Part shown: one piece after another, positions 44,335-53,711 of the stretch
Layout of the letters: the number at the start of each line of letters is the position of its first letter
Position numbering within the stretch: position 1 is the first letter of the stretch
Assembly: GCA_964437505.1 (NCBI GenBank)
Contig: CAYTGU010000001.1
Location: forward strand, 1-64,000
Length of the DNA stretch: 64,000 nucleotides
Direction: 5' to 3'
Origin: JAHJDO01 sp964437505
Lineage (GTDB): Bacteria; JAHJDO01
Position numbers and translations under genes: made by a program
Notes under the pieces: generated by a model
The model's database searches: none
What the model was told of the DNA's origin: nothing
The model's input: only the letters and a program-made list of their open reading frames with translations

Positions 44335-45492
44335 CTATAATATTAAAAATCTTAGATAAGGATCCATACATACAACTTGTATATTATTTTTTTGGAAGTA
44401 TTTTTTTAGATAAACTAAAATTTGTTGCTCATAGCCAAAACCAGTAATAAATATAGTATGATAACTCACTATTTCATTTGTACTATCAGCAATTGGAATT
44501 ATTCTTCTTTCATTATAAGGGATATATAAACCATCTTTACTCGGGTCTGAATCAACAAAATTATCTATGAGATCCAGCCAATCAGAGAATGCAAATAGTT
44601 GCAATGCTCTGTTACCGATTCCATAGCAAAGTATTCCTTTCCCGAGGCTTTGTCTCCGGATATTTAAATAATTCTTTATTCTTTCATTATTAGAATTAAT
44701 TTTATTTCTAAAATCCTTTGCTAAATTAACAAGCACTTTCTTTTCATGGTCCCAAGACAAATCATTTATCTTTTCCTTAGTAAATAAGATTAACAATGAT
44801 CCACCCCAATATTCAAATCTCCAGTATTTTTTGATGTACCAACCATGCTTTTGAAATAGTTTATCAATTCCTGGTAATGTTAAGTAATAAATATGCTCGC
44901 AGAATATAGTGGTTATATCACCTGCATACAAATTTTCCGTAAAATCTGGAACTTCGATAATTAGCTTGGTTTTATTACTACTTAATATATTAATTCCAGA
45001 AATAAAATCAAACAAATCTGGAACATGCTCCAAAACCTGTCTGGCAATAATTATTGATAGTTCTTTCCATTTATTTCCTAAATCTAAAGCCATTTTTTTG
45101 GAGAAAAGGCCCTTCTTAAGGAAAATATTTTCACCCTCTCTATCTTTTATGCTTGGGTCAACGCCTAACATTCTATACATTTTATGTTTTGTATTGAGCA
45201 ACCTAAGTAGCTCTGCATTATTACAACCTATGTCAAGTATGGTTAAATCATTGTCAATAATGTTATCTATCAGTTTTTTAAGGAAAATTAAATAACTTTT
45301 TTGTCTCCCAATAGAATGATAACTTTTATAATCTGTTGCGTGGTCATCGAAAGTTTCAAGCCGCCCATTCAAAGTTTCTATATTGAAATATAGATTAAAT
45401 TTATTACCTGAGAGTTTATTTAATTCACCTTTTTTAAACAGTTTTCTTCCAAAGTGATTCGAGTGACTTAAAATCAACAATTCTGAATTCAT
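44335..45492 (-). CDS. Sugar C-methyltransferase-like protein
   Basis: 385 residues: SAM domain with ILDIGCNNAELLRLL and ARQVLEHVPDLF, a middle YWGGSLLILF segment, and a C-terminal domain with GIGNRALQLFAF and FVDSDPSKDGLYIP, as in the Methyltransf_14 part of NDP-sugar C-methyltransferases (NovU/TylCIII type). Those enzymes begin with a Cys-rich zinc module; here the Cys are absent. Adjacent to rfbH, so it may methylate the 3,6-dideoxy 4-keto sugar. The 80-base gap upstream shows no clear promoter. Confidence 0.75.
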   Translation of the reverse strand: MNSELLILSHSNHFGRKLFKKGELNKLSGNKFNLYFNIETLNGRLETFDDHATDYKSYHSIGRQKSYLIFLKKLIDNIIDNDLTILDIGCNNAELLRLLNTKHKMYRMLGVDPSIKDREGENIFLKKGLFSKKMALDLGNKWKELSIIIARQVLEHVPDLFDFISGINILSSNKTKLIIEVPDFTENLYAGDITTIFCEHIYYLTLPGIDKLFQKHGWYIKKYWRFEYWGGSLLILFTKEKINDLSWDHEKKVLVNLAKDFRNKINSNNERIKNYLNIRRQSLGKGILCYGIGNRALQLFAFSDWLDLIDNFVDSDPSKDGLYIPYNERRIIPIADSTNEIVSYHTIFITGFGYEQQILVYLKKYFQKNNIQVVCMDPYLRFLIL

Positions 45493-45572
45493 ATAAAATA
45501 ATCTCCAATATTAATTTTTTTTAGCAATTTTTCTATACAAATAAATTTGCTCTATAAGCACAATGTCAGTAT

Positions 45573-46343
45573 TTATTTGCCAAGGTTCTGTTTTAAATCA
45601 TTTACATGAGATTTAACATAACTAAGAAACATCTCAACATCAATACGATAATTAAGGTACTTTACACCAAGCGAGGACCAATGCTTGATACCTTCCGAAG
45701 TATCTGTGAAAACTCCCACAGCTACTCCAAACCCAGAACAAATCTCAATTACTTTGGAAATTTCACTAACAACGCGTTCATGCCAAATCTGACCAATTAA
45801 ACCAAGAGATTGGCTAAGATCATATGGCCCTATAAAAATTACATCGATGCCTGGGACAGATACTATTTCGTTTATATTTTTAACCCCTTCTTTGCCTTCA
45901 ATCTGTAAGATTAACAAACTTTTCTGGTTAGCTTCTTTTAGATACTGTTCCTTGGGAATATTTGAAAATTCTGCAGCTCGTACAAATCGGCAAAGCCCTC
46001 GCTCTCCATCTGGAGCAAAACAGCTGAAACGAACAGCCTTCTGTGCATCTTCTGCAGTTTTGACATGTGGTATCTGTAGACCACCAATCCCTAAATCTAA
46101 CAACCATTTAAAATAACTTTCTTTTAATTCTGGAATGCGTGCAATCAGACGAATACCATGACGCTCAGCAGCCAAAATCATCGGATATAAATCATTGGGC
46201 ATAATCGGGCCGTGTTCTAGATCAACAACTGCAAAATCGAATCCAGAGATAGCAAGAATTTCAATAATCTCTGCACGGGGTATGCGTACAAAAGGTCCTA
46301 ATAAATAGGGATGATTCTTTAACCACTCTTTCTTTGTATTCAT
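45573..46343 (-). CDS. HpcH/HpaI-family class II aldolase
   Basis: 256 residues: LLGPFVRIPRAEIIEI, VVDLEHGPI, ARIPE, QIEGKEGVKN and FIGPYDLSQSLG, the motif series of the 2-keto-3-deoxy-L-rhamnonate/5-keto-4-deoxyglucarate aldolases, which use a divalent metal with the Glu and Asp in the last two motifs. They split or form 2-keto-3-deoxy sugar acids to pyruvate plus an aldehyde. An AAGGAG ribosome binding site stands 9 bases upstream. Next to a ThDP enzyme that also uses pyruvate-type donors. Direction (synthesis or breakdown) is open. Confidence 0.86.
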   Translation of the reverse strand: MNTKKEWLKNHPYLLGPFVRIPRAEIIEILAISGFDFAVVDLEHGPIMPNDLYPMILAAERHGIRLIARIPELKESYFKWLLDLGIGGLQIPHVKTAEDAQKAVRFSCFAPDGERGLCRFVRAAEFSNIPKEQYLKEANQKSLLILQIEGKEGVKNINEIVSVPGIDVIFIGPYDLSQSLGLIGQIWHERVVSEISKVIEICSGFGVAVGVFTDTSEGIKHWSSLGVKYLNYRIDVEMFLSYVKSHVNDLKQNLGK

Positions 46344-46348
46344 CTTCT

Positions 46349-48208
46349 CTACTCCTTAATCGTCTCTAAATTATTTTCGTCTTCTTTTTCTAATTCAACA
46401 CCTTTAATCATCATACTCTTATTATGTAACTCAATTATCATTTCTTGCTTCAATTGGCGGCGAGGCAGGAAGGGAAAAAGATCCTCAATGGGTGGTGATA
46501 CCAAAGAACCATCAGGTGCTATAGAAAAAGAAAGTTTAGGAACTAAAAGCTGAAGTGGGTGCATAACTACTTCACACATAACAGGACCTTCGGTTTCCAA
46601 GACTTTTCGTATAGTAGAATCTATTTTTTTCTCTTCTGATATCTTAAATACGCTAAGACCAAAAGCCTTACCTACTTTGGTAAAATCAGGGCAACTCACA
46701 CCCGTATCTTCCCCTGAACCTGCAAACCTATCGCCAAAAAGCCCCGACTGAGTATGTTTAATTGTCAAATATCCATCATTAGTGTAGAGAAACATCTTAA
46801 TAGGAAGCCGGTGGTGAATAACTGTTTGCAGTTCTTGCAAATTCATCATAATAGATCCATCACCCGTTATTAATATTACCCTTTTTTTATCGTTCGCAAA
46901 ACATGCCCCTATTGCCGCTGGTAGCCCATAACCCATTTCGCCTAAGCCTGTAGATGTTATGAGTCTTTGTCTTTTATCCAATACAATGGCCTGATGAGTG
47001 CACGTGAGAGCAGCCCCCATATCTGTAACAATTACTTCTTCAGGACTAAAATGATTTGAAAGCCGATTAATAAAACGGTAAGAGTTAACATAGCCAGGAA
47101 CCTTTTTATGAATAAATTTATCTACTACAGGATATTTATCTTTCCAGGCTCTGCATCTATCTAACCACTTCTCCGGTGCTCTAAAAGTTATACTGTCCGA
47201 TTGTTTCAATAAACTCTCTATAAAATAGCGGGCATCAGCCTGAATGGTCAGTAACTGGTCGTGCTGGCCAAACTTAGCCAGTTCTGTCGGGTCTATATCC
47301 ACCATAATTTTTTTTGCTGCCCGGGCAAACTCGTCAAAATCGTAACCAACCTGAGGAATTGCTAATCTTGTCCCAATTGTTAATAATAAATCACAATTTT
47401 GAACTATAAAGTTAGCGCAACGCTGGCCATAAACGCCTTCACGTCCAAAATGTTGTGGATGGTTAGTGGGGAGCATATCTGCTCCGTTCCAGGCACTTAG
47501 AAATGGCACAGGAAATTTTTCCATTAAGGCCGGAATCAGGCTTTCGGCCCCGGCTAAACGGATACCATGACCAAGTAAAAATACTGGACGTTCGGCTTGA
47601 CTTACCAAGGAAAGTATCCTGTCAATTTGCTCTTTTAAATCTAGATAGGTAATTTTTTCCGGCTTATAAGCCGCAAGATTTTCAGGGTCAATTGTTGCCG
47701 CCTGTATATCTATAGGAATATCTAACCAGACTGGCCCGGGTCTTCCCTGGTTAGCCAGATAACAGGCTTTATCCAAATGATAACGAATAGTGCCTGGATC
47801 GGTTATCATAGCCGCATATTTACAAATACCTTCGACCGCCCTGGTGATATCAAAACCCTGTATACCCCACATTCTAAGCGGATTATCTTTCCGCGCATAA
47901 GCTGTTTTTTCTTGCCCGGAAATGATTAAACAGGGAATTGAGTCTGCCCAGGCATCTAATACGCCTGTAATAGCATTGGCCGCGCCCGGACCGGCCGTTG
48001 TCAACATCACCCCCATCCTTCCAGAAATGCGCCGATAAGCCAGGGCCGCCATTACACCAGCTTGCTCATGGTGGGGGCAAATATATATTAAATCAGGATG
48101 CCGGGCAATTGCGTCAAGCAGATGAACATTCCCCGCCCCCGAAATAACAAATATATGTTTGGCTCCCTTATTGACTAAATAATTTGCAATATAATTGCTT
48201 GTCTTCAT
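46349..48208 (-). CDS. ThDP-dependent acetolactate-synthase-like enzyme, YerE-type candidate
   Basis: 619 residues. HHEQAG carries the ThDP-activating Glu (E48). The cofactor motif GDGS (449-452) ends at YTND (N477). Three domains as in acetolactate synthase. In polysaccharide loci with RfbF/G/H this family includes YerE, which adds a two-carbon unit from pyruvate to CDP-3,6-dideoxy-4-keto-glucose in yersiniose synthesis. The end (LSFSIAPDG, FPFLPRRQL) is of that LPS-associated sort in my recollection. Start overlaps the RfbF-like gene by 41 bases, unusually long here. Acetolactate synthase proper is less likely in this place. Confidence 0.78.
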   Translation of the reverse strand: MKTSNYIANYLVNKGAKHIFVISGAGNVHLLDAIARHPDLIYICPHHEQAGVMAALAYRRISGRMGVMLTTAGPGAANAITGVLDAWADSIPCLIISGQEKTAYARKDNPLRMWGIQGFDITRAVEGICKYAAMITDPGTIRYHLDKACYLANQGRPGPVWLDIPIDIQAATIDPENLAAYKPEKITYLDLKEQIDRILSLVSQAERPVFLLGHGIRLAGAESLIPALMEKFPVPFLSAWNGADMLPTNHPQHFGREGVYGQRCANFIVQNCDLLLTIGTRLAIPQVGYDFDEFARAAKKIMVDIDPTELAKFGQHDQLLTIQADARYFIESLLKQSDSITFRAPEKWLDRCRAWKDKYPVVDKFIHKKVPGYVNSYRFINRLSNHFSPEEVIVTDMGAALTCTHQAIVLDKRQRLITSTGLGEMGYGLPAAIGACFANDKKRVILITGDGSIMMNLQELQTVIHHRLPIKMFLYTNDGYLTIKHTQSGLFGDRFAGSGEDTGVSCPDFTKVGKAFGLSVFKISEEKKIDSTIRKVLETEGPVMCEVVMHPLQLLVPKLSFSIAPDGSLVSPPIEDLFPFLPRRQLKQEMIIELHNKSMMIKGVELEKEDENNLETIKE

Positions 48209-49046
48209 TAAATTTACCTCTTTTAAGTTTATAATCTATTGGTTCCGAAAGTATCTGTGATATCTTTTGCTTATCTCTTTCGTTATCTAAAGGTTGCCAA
48301 AAACCATCATAACGGTAGGTATAAAGTTCTCTTTTAGAAATAAGTTCCTCCAGAACATCTGTTTCTAAAACGCAAGTGGGTTCAACAGATAATGTTTTTA
48401 AGTCGAAAATTGAACTATTAAAGAAATAAAATCCTCCGTTAACATAATCCTTGTCCAGTACCGGCTTTTTAGAAAATCCTTTTATTAAATCATCATCATC
48501 ACAAAGCCCGAGTATTCTGAAGCGAGTCGGGTTATGGGCCGCCAGTAAAGTTCCTGTCTTTCTGTGATTGATGTGAAATGAAAGTAAATCAGGCAAGGTA
48601 ACGTCAGATAAGGTATCTCCATAAGTCAAACAAAACATCGGCCCCCTATCTACCTTGGCACGCGCTTGAGCCAGGCGTGATCCTGTCATATTTTCAATCC
48701 CTGTATCAAGTACAATTACTTCCCATTTTGTCCGGTCTAAGGTATCATCTAACTCATAAACTCGCCCGGTTGCTTTATCTAAATTCATAGCTGGCGTGTT
48801 ATTTAGATCCGGCAGACGACTTATGAATTTATTTATAGTTTCCAAACGATAGCCACCACAAATAATAAACTTTCTAAAACCGGCTCTGCCATAATGATCC
48901 ATAATGTAGAGCAGCAAAGGGATGCCGTTAATTTCCACCATCGCTTTTGGAATAATGCTACCTTGGGAGCCTAAATTTATTCCTGCTCCCCCGGCTAGTA
49001 TTACCACCGGTATTTCAGATATGATAGCGTCAGTATTACTTTTCAT
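48168..49046 (-). CDS. RfbF-like sugar-1-phosphate cytidylyltransferase with altered nucleotide loop
   Basis: 292 residues from the ATG at 49046, chosen because AAAGGAG lies 5 bases upstream (an earlier in-frame ATG at 49070 lacks one). RfbF segments are clear: DTGIENMTGSRL, LTYGDTLSDV, NGGFYFFN and GFWQPLDNERDK. But the signature loop that should read GGxGTRL is GGAGINL (19-25), with Asn for the catalytic Arg, and PKAM replaces PKPM. The bases confirm this. It may have a changed substrate or weak activity, or be non-catalytic. Lies between ThDP and phosphatase genes. Confidence 0.8.
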   Translation of the reverse strand: MKSNTDAIISEIPVVILAGGAGINLGSQGSIIPKAMVEINGIPLLLYIMDHYGRAGFRKFIICGGYRLETINKFISRLPDLNNTPAMNLDKATGRVYELDDTLDRTKWEVIVLDTGIENMTGSRLAQARAKVDRGPMFCLTYGDTLSDVTLPDLLSFHINHRKTGTLLAAHNPTRFRILGLCDDDDLIKGFSKKPVLDKDYVNGGFYFFNSSIFDLKTLSVEPTCVLETDVLEELISKRELYTYRYDGFWQPLDNERDKQKISQILSEPIDYKLKRGKFNEDKQLYCKLFSQ

Positions 49047-49087
49047 AGAGTCTCCTTTTATATATGACAATCTGTATAATTTAGGAC

Positions 49088-49909
49088 TTAAGCAATAAGT
49101 TTTAGATTGGCTAATTTATTTTCCGCAAGCATTTCTGCAATCTTATCTGTAACTCCACTTGCTCCGGCCACATAATTAATACAGTTAGTGCCTTTAATCC
49201 ACTCGATGTAAACTTTACATCTTGCCTGCCGAGTTATGGCCAGCGCCCCAGCCACATCCCATATTTTATTACAAATTCCATACGCTGCTTGCAGACGACC
49301 AGCAGCGACATAACAAATGTTAGTTGCTGCTGAACCTAATCGTAAACAACCGCGACTTCTGTCATTGAGTATTCCAAAAAAATCGTATTCTTGTTTCCGT
49401 TTTGCACCATTATATATCTTTCCTGAAAATCCGGCTACGATAAGAGATTTTTTCAAGTCCGTCGGACGAATTTTCTTTAGTGCCTTGCCATTCACAAAAG
49501 AGCCTTGATTTCCCATGGTAAAAAATATTTCCTTCTGGGCTGGCATGACCACAGCACCTATGGCAAATTTGGAATTAGCCAAAAGGCCTATGGAGGTAGC
49601 ATAAAATGGTATTGAGGAGATTAAATTTGTTGTTCCGTCAATAGGGTCTATCAACCAGATAGGTTTCTGAGTATCAATATTTAAATTCTTGTTCTTTGTT
49701 GTTTCTTCACCAATAATTTGATACCCAGAAATGTTCAAGACTCTAGTGATATGTTTTTCGATTAGCAGATCTAATTCAGTAACAAGATCCCGGGGGGATT
49801 CTTTTATCCTAGGAACCAGACCTTCCATTCTCTTTTTTTCAATCAACTCCACACTTGTTGAAATCGCCTTAAGCGCTAATTCTGTTTCAAAAAACCATTT
49901 TTTATTCAT
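49088..49909 (-). CDS. Inositol-monophosphatase-family phosphatase
   Basis: 273 residues. GEET (67-70), WLIDPIDGTTN (85-95) and IWDVAGALAI are the metal-site motifs of the IMPase/CysQ/SuhB superfamily, which removes phosphates from inositol, 3'-phosphoadenosine or sugar substrates. Placed between an MtlD-like dehydrogenase and a cytidylyltransferase, so a sugar or polyol phosphate is the likely substrate. Exact one unknown. Confidence 0.87.
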   Translation of the reverse strand: MNKKWFFETELALKAISTSVELIEKKRMEGLVPRIKESPRDLVTELDLLIEKHITRVLNISGYQIIGEETTKNKNLNIDTQKPIWLIDPIDGTTNLISSIPFYATSIGLLANSKFAIGAVVMPAQKEIFFTMGNQGSFVNGKALKKIRPTDLKKSLIVAGFSGKIYNGAKRKQEYDFFGILNDRSRGCLRLGSAATNICYVAAGRLQAAYGICNKIWDVAGALAITRQARCKVYIEWIKGTNCINYVAGASGVTDKIAEMLAENKLANLKLIA

Positions 49910-51027
49910 GAAGAACCTTTTTTAAAATTTTTTATTAGAGTCTCTAGTTGAGTAATTATTTTTGTTAGACGCTCTCTCATAACTATTTCCAAAGCTTCTT
50001 CCCTTCTCAAACCTAATACATAACGTAATAACAAGTTTGACGATAGCGTTTTACGCATAAAGCTGAGATGATAGTCTGTATCCTGCGCACTTTCAAAAAG
50101 AAGCGCGCCCACTATGCCTATAAGAATATTTTTGGGTATAAATCCCAAAGATAAACAAATTTGGGCAGCGCCGATGAGACGTCCTTCTAAACTAAGTTTT
50201 CTCAGTGGCTCGCGGGCTACACGAGAAATAGGATCATAGAGAAGCTCACAGGAAAACCGTCGAATTTCCTTTTCAGTATACCAATCTAAAAAGGGATGAG
50301 GAGTATCCCACTTCAGCTTTAAAGAGGTAAGCATTTCTGACATAGAACCGGTAACAATTTCTCTAATTTCTGGAAATTCCATAGCTTCATGTACATATTG
50401 AACACCAACAAGTGCCCCTAGATAAGCGGCAATGCAGTGTGGAGTGTTGTGCAGATATAGTTTTGCGATCCACTGCTTGTTTAATTCAGCCTCGTCACAA
50501 AGAATAATGTTGCCCTTAATATCGCCTGCCCGCTTATCTACAAAAAGAATTCCATCTTCAGTGATAACAGAAAGTGGGTCTTTGGCTAAAATTTCTGGAG
50601 AAGCAGTGCTCGACGTTATGACATCAGGTATGGCGAAATAAACACTATCACTGTCTTGAGCATTTTTCACATCTTCAACTGTTTGGGGATCATTTTCACA
50701 AAGGATGATAGGACACTTCATACCTTTTAGATGACTTGCGACTGTTACACAGTTTCGTGGTCCAACATTCATAAAAACAGCGGTTGCAGTTTGGTGATTA
50801 ATGGCAGAGAATTCTGAGATATGATAGGCTCTTTTTATAGGAACGACTTTTTCTTCCAACTTGTTCGATTTCACACGATAAGCCCTGTATTGCTTTTGTT
50901 GATTGAGACGGTTGACCAATTTTTCATTAATATCGACAAAGACAAACTCATAGATACTTGAATCAAGCACCCAAGGTAAAAATCCTCGCCCAATTGCCCC
51001 AGCACCTAAGATAATAATTTCTCTCAT
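49906..51027 (-). CDS. MtlD-like polyol-phosphate/uronate dehydrogenase
   Basis: 373 residues from the ATG at 51027, four bases after the altronate dehydratase gene ends; in-frame starts upstream would overlap that gene by 86 bases. Rossmann motif GAGAIGRGF at the N-terminus, then ENDPQTVEDVK, and LYLHNTPHCIAAYLG matching the mannitol-1-phosphate 5-dehydrogenase active-site segment. The family also has fructuronate/tagaturonate reductases, which would fit the neighbouring altronate dehydratase. MtlD length (about 380) favours the phosphate form. Ambiguous between the two. Confidence 0.78.
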   Translation of the reverse strand: MREIIILGAGAIGRGFLPWVLDSSIYEFVFVDINEKLVNRLNQQKQYRAYRVKSNKLEEKVVPIKRAYHISEFSAINHQTATAVFMNVGPRNCVTVASHLKGMKCPIILCENDPQTVEDVKNAQDSDSVYFAIPDVITSSTASPEILAKDPLSVITEDGILFVDKRAGDIKGNIILCDEAELNKQWIAKLYLHNTPHCIAAYLGALVGVQYVHEAMEFPEIREIVTGSMSEMLTSLKLKWDTPHPFLDWYTEKEIRRFSCELLYDPISRVAREPLRKLSLEGRLIGAAQICLSLGFIPKNILIGIVGALLFESAQDTDYHLSFMRKTLSSNLLLRYVLGLRREEALEIVMRERLTKIITQLETLIKNFKKGSS

Positions 51028-51031
51028 AAAA

Positions 51032-52591
51032 TTATAAGGTCTCCCCCACTGCCCATGGCGCAAACTCTTCTTTTCCAAGTCCCAATTTTTCACTACATGT
51101 TTTGTCGCCATTGGCAACTTTTACGAAAAATTCGTAGATTTTCTTTCCGATTTCGGTTAAATTGCCTTTAATTATAATTTCGCCAGCGTCTAAATCCATA
51201 TCTTCTTGAAGTCTTTTGTATAACTCAGAGTTTGTAGCAATTTTTATTGTTGGGGCTATTGAACAACCATACACCGATCCCCGTCCTGTTGTAAATGCAA
51301 CTAAATTACAACCACCAGCTACTAATCCAGTTATAGATACTGGGTCAAACCCAGGAGTGTTCATGAAGACAAGCCCCTTTTTAGTAACACGCTCCGCATA
51401 GTCAACCACCTGAGTTATTGGTGAAGAACCCCCTTTAGCTATTGCCCCAAGGCTTTTTTCCACGATTGTGCTAATGCCTCCAGCAATATTTCCTGGAGAA
51501 AGATTATTATTCATCTTTACATTATTTTTTTTACAATACTCATTCCACCACGAAAAAATTCGCATCAATTTATTTCGTTCTTTCTGGAATATACATTTTT
51601 GAAGCAATAATTTTTTTGCACCATGACATTCCGGAACTTCAGCAAGAACAATTGTTCCTCCGTAAGAGACTAAAATATCTCCCGCAATTCCAAGCGCAGG
51701 GTTTGCCGTTAAGGTAGAAAAAGCGTCACTTCCGCCACAGTTCAGAGCTACTTTCAATAAGGATACAGGAAGCTCTATGCGTTCAAACGTAGGCAAATCT
51801 GCTAATATACGCTCCGCCTTTTCAATTCCAATGCGAATGGCTTTTTTGGTACCTCCAACATCTTGTATGTTTAAAGATTCAAGAAAAGCTTCATCGAAGG
51901 TATTTTTCGAGTCTAAACTTGCCATTATACTTTTAAGAGTTGTCCCTTCACATCCCAAGCCAATCACGAGGGCACCAACAACGTTGGGATGATCTAACCA
52001 GCCGGCGATGGTGCGGTTCAAGATGGTATGAGCATAACCACCAATAGCTTGAGCACAGCCACTTCTATGGATAACTGGAACAACTCCATCGATTCCATAT
52101 TTTAAAAGATCAGTGTTTTTAAAGTAGCGGACGACTTCTTTGGCAACGGTAGCCGAACAGTTTACCGTAGAAATTACAAGAACGTAATTGCGAATTCCTG
52201 CTCGTCCATCCTTTCTCAAAAAACCTTGAAATGAAGTGGGAAAAGTTTTATCTTTTTTTAAAATAGGAGCCCGAGGTTTGTTCAAAAGTTCTTCGGAAAA
52301 ATATGTACCATCTGCAGATTTAACATTGTGTATATGTACATGTTCACCGGGCAATATATTTTGGGTGCTTATGCCAATTATTTGACCAAACTTTATGATT
52401 GGGTCATTAGTTTTAATTTCTCTAATTGCTATTTTATGAGCTTTAGGAACTGAAGTCTTTAGCCTTATCATATTTGTTGAGGGCTTTAATATTTTAACTA
52501 TCTGATTTGGTTCTCCACCAGAAATGGCAAGCACACCTACATTATCATTGGGAGTCAGAACTAAGCAATCGATTATAGGTAAAGAGCTCAA
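51032..52591 (-). CDS. uxaA: Altronate dehydratase family protein (UxaA)
   Basis: 519 residues. A N-terminal SAF domain (about 1-95) and the UxaA core beginning FLRKDGRAGIRNYVLVISTVNCSATV, later GCEGTTLK and GGSDAFSTLTANPALG, ending with a metal-binding C-terminal part. It dehydrates an aldonic acid to a 2-keto-3-deoxy acid. The start is TTG, supported by AAGGAG 6 bases upstream. In hexuronate catabolism UxaA pairs with UxaB/UxaC; here only a dehydrogenase-like relative is present, within a polysaccharide locus. The related galactarate dehydratase (GarD) remains possible. Confidence 0.85.
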   Translation of the reverse strand: MSSLPIIDCLVLTPNDNVGVLAISGGEPNQIVKILKPSTNMIRLKTSVPKAHKIAIREIKTNDPIIKFGQIIGISTQNILPGEHVHIHNVKSADGTYFSEELLNKPRAPILKKDKTFPTSFQGFLRKDGRAGIRNYVLVISTVNCSATVAKEVVRYFKNTDLLKYGIDGVVPVIHRSGCAQAIGGYAHTILNRTIAGWLDHPNVVGALVIGLGCEGTTLKSIMASLDSKNTFDEAFLESLNIQDVGGTKKAIRIGIEKAERILADLPTFERIELPVSLLKVALNCGGSDAFSTLTANPALGIAGDILVSYGGTIVLAEVPECHGAKKLLLQKCIFQKERNKLMRIFSWWNEYCKKNNVKMNNNLSPGNIAGGISTIVEKSLGAIAKGGSSPITQVVDYAERVTKKGLVFMNTPGFDPVSITGLVAGGCNLVAFTTGRGSVYGCSIAPTIKIATNSELYKRLQEDMDLDAGEIIIKGNLTEIGKKIYEFFVKVANGDKTCSEKLGLGKEEFAPWAVGETL

Positions 52592-52649
52592 AAATTTCTC
52601 CTTTTAACTGTATTTATTGACCCTGTTTATTCATATCTCGATTTGCATA

Positions 52650-53708
52650 TCATCTAATGCGATATGCGTATTCATGAATATCTTTTTTGCACTTATCAAA
52701 GCGTCCTCCCTTTCCTTTATTAAAAAGGTTTAGTAGGTTACAAAATTTCTGTCGAGTTAGTTCATAGATTATTAAATATGAAAGTCCCACAGATGCCGGT
52801 ATATGCCAAAACCAACATTTTTCTCTATCTTTTATATACCATCTTAAACTGTCTATAATAGGACCAATAAATGTGCAACCGTAGATAAGCCATAAATATT
52901 TTCTTACCTTGCGTAAAAATGAGAGATATTTAGCACGGTTATCAAAACCAATATCCTTTTGATATAAACTGTTTCTCACTCTCCACTGATATTTTTTTAA
53001 ATAACTTTTAAATCCAGTTAAATGGTGATGATGTATCCCTGCCCCAGGCACATAAGCCACTTTGCACCCATCTTCTACCATCTGTATAAATGGTAAAATA
53101 TCATCTCCAAATGTTTCCGCTTTTCTTTTGAAATTCCTTCTCAATCCAAATCCTTGAGCCCAGGCAATTAAGGGATATTTCTTTAAAGGAAAATCATAAA
53201 CAATGTAGCCATCCTTTTTTTCTTTAATTTTATATTCCTTATGAAACAGCTTAGGTTGAACAGTATTGCCAAAGACAAACCAAGTAAAGGGTTCTACGTG
53301 CAGCAGGCTATAGTAGCGGTTAAAACTATTATCCCAGATCGCCGGCTCAATATGGGTGTAAGTGCCAAAAATTGTTTCATCGTCTATAAAGGGCTTAACC
53401 ATAAGTCTTATCCAACTTTTTTGAGGTAAACTGTTGTCTGCGGCAAAAATAAATAATATCTCTCCCTGCGCACGTTTGAAAGCTAACTCATGTCCATACT
53501 CTGCTCTCACTCTGGGATTGTCTAATACTACACAATCATATTGGTTACATATCTTTCGAGTATTATCCGTTGAACCGCCATCAGCAACTACAATCTCTAC
53601 TTTATTCTGAGGATAGTCCTGTTGTCTTATACTCTCAAGACAAACTGGTAATGACCTCTCTTCATTAAGAACAGGTAAAATAAAACTTACCTTTGGCAAA
53701 TCATACAT
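52650..53708 (-). CDS. Glycosyltransferase family 2 with membrane-associated C-terminus
   Basis: 352 residues: VSFILPVLNEERSLPVCL, VVADGGSTDNT, IFAADNSLP at the metal-motif position, then FGDDILPFIQMVEDG. Two hydrophobic segments follow (about 275-292 and 303-320). The tail is basic. No donor call. Confidence 0.85.
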   Translation of the reverse strand: MYDLPKVSFILPVLNEERSLPVCLESIRQQDYPQNKVEIVVADGGSTDNTRKICNQYDCVVLDNPRVRAEYGHELAFKRAQGEILFIFAADNSLPQKSWIRLMVKPFIDDETIFGTYTHIEPAIWDNSFNRYYSLLHVEPFTWFVFGNTVQPKLFHKEYKIKEKKDGYIVYDFPLKKYPLIAWAQGFGLRRNFKRKAETFGDDILPFIQMVEDGCKVAYVPGAGIHHHHLTGFKSYLKKYQWRVRNSLYQKDIGFDNRAKYLSFLRKVRKYLWLIYGCTFIGPIIDSLRWYIKDREKCWFWHIPASVGLSYLIIYELTRQKFCNLLNLFNKGKGGRFDKCKKDIHEYAYRIR

Positions 53709-53711
53709 AGA

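Noticed and set aside
49906..51117. Longer N-terminus of the MtlD-like protein from 51117
   Set aside because: It would overlap the altronate dehydratase gene by 86 bases and the extra residues are unlike the family; the Rossmann motif begins at the ATG at 51027.
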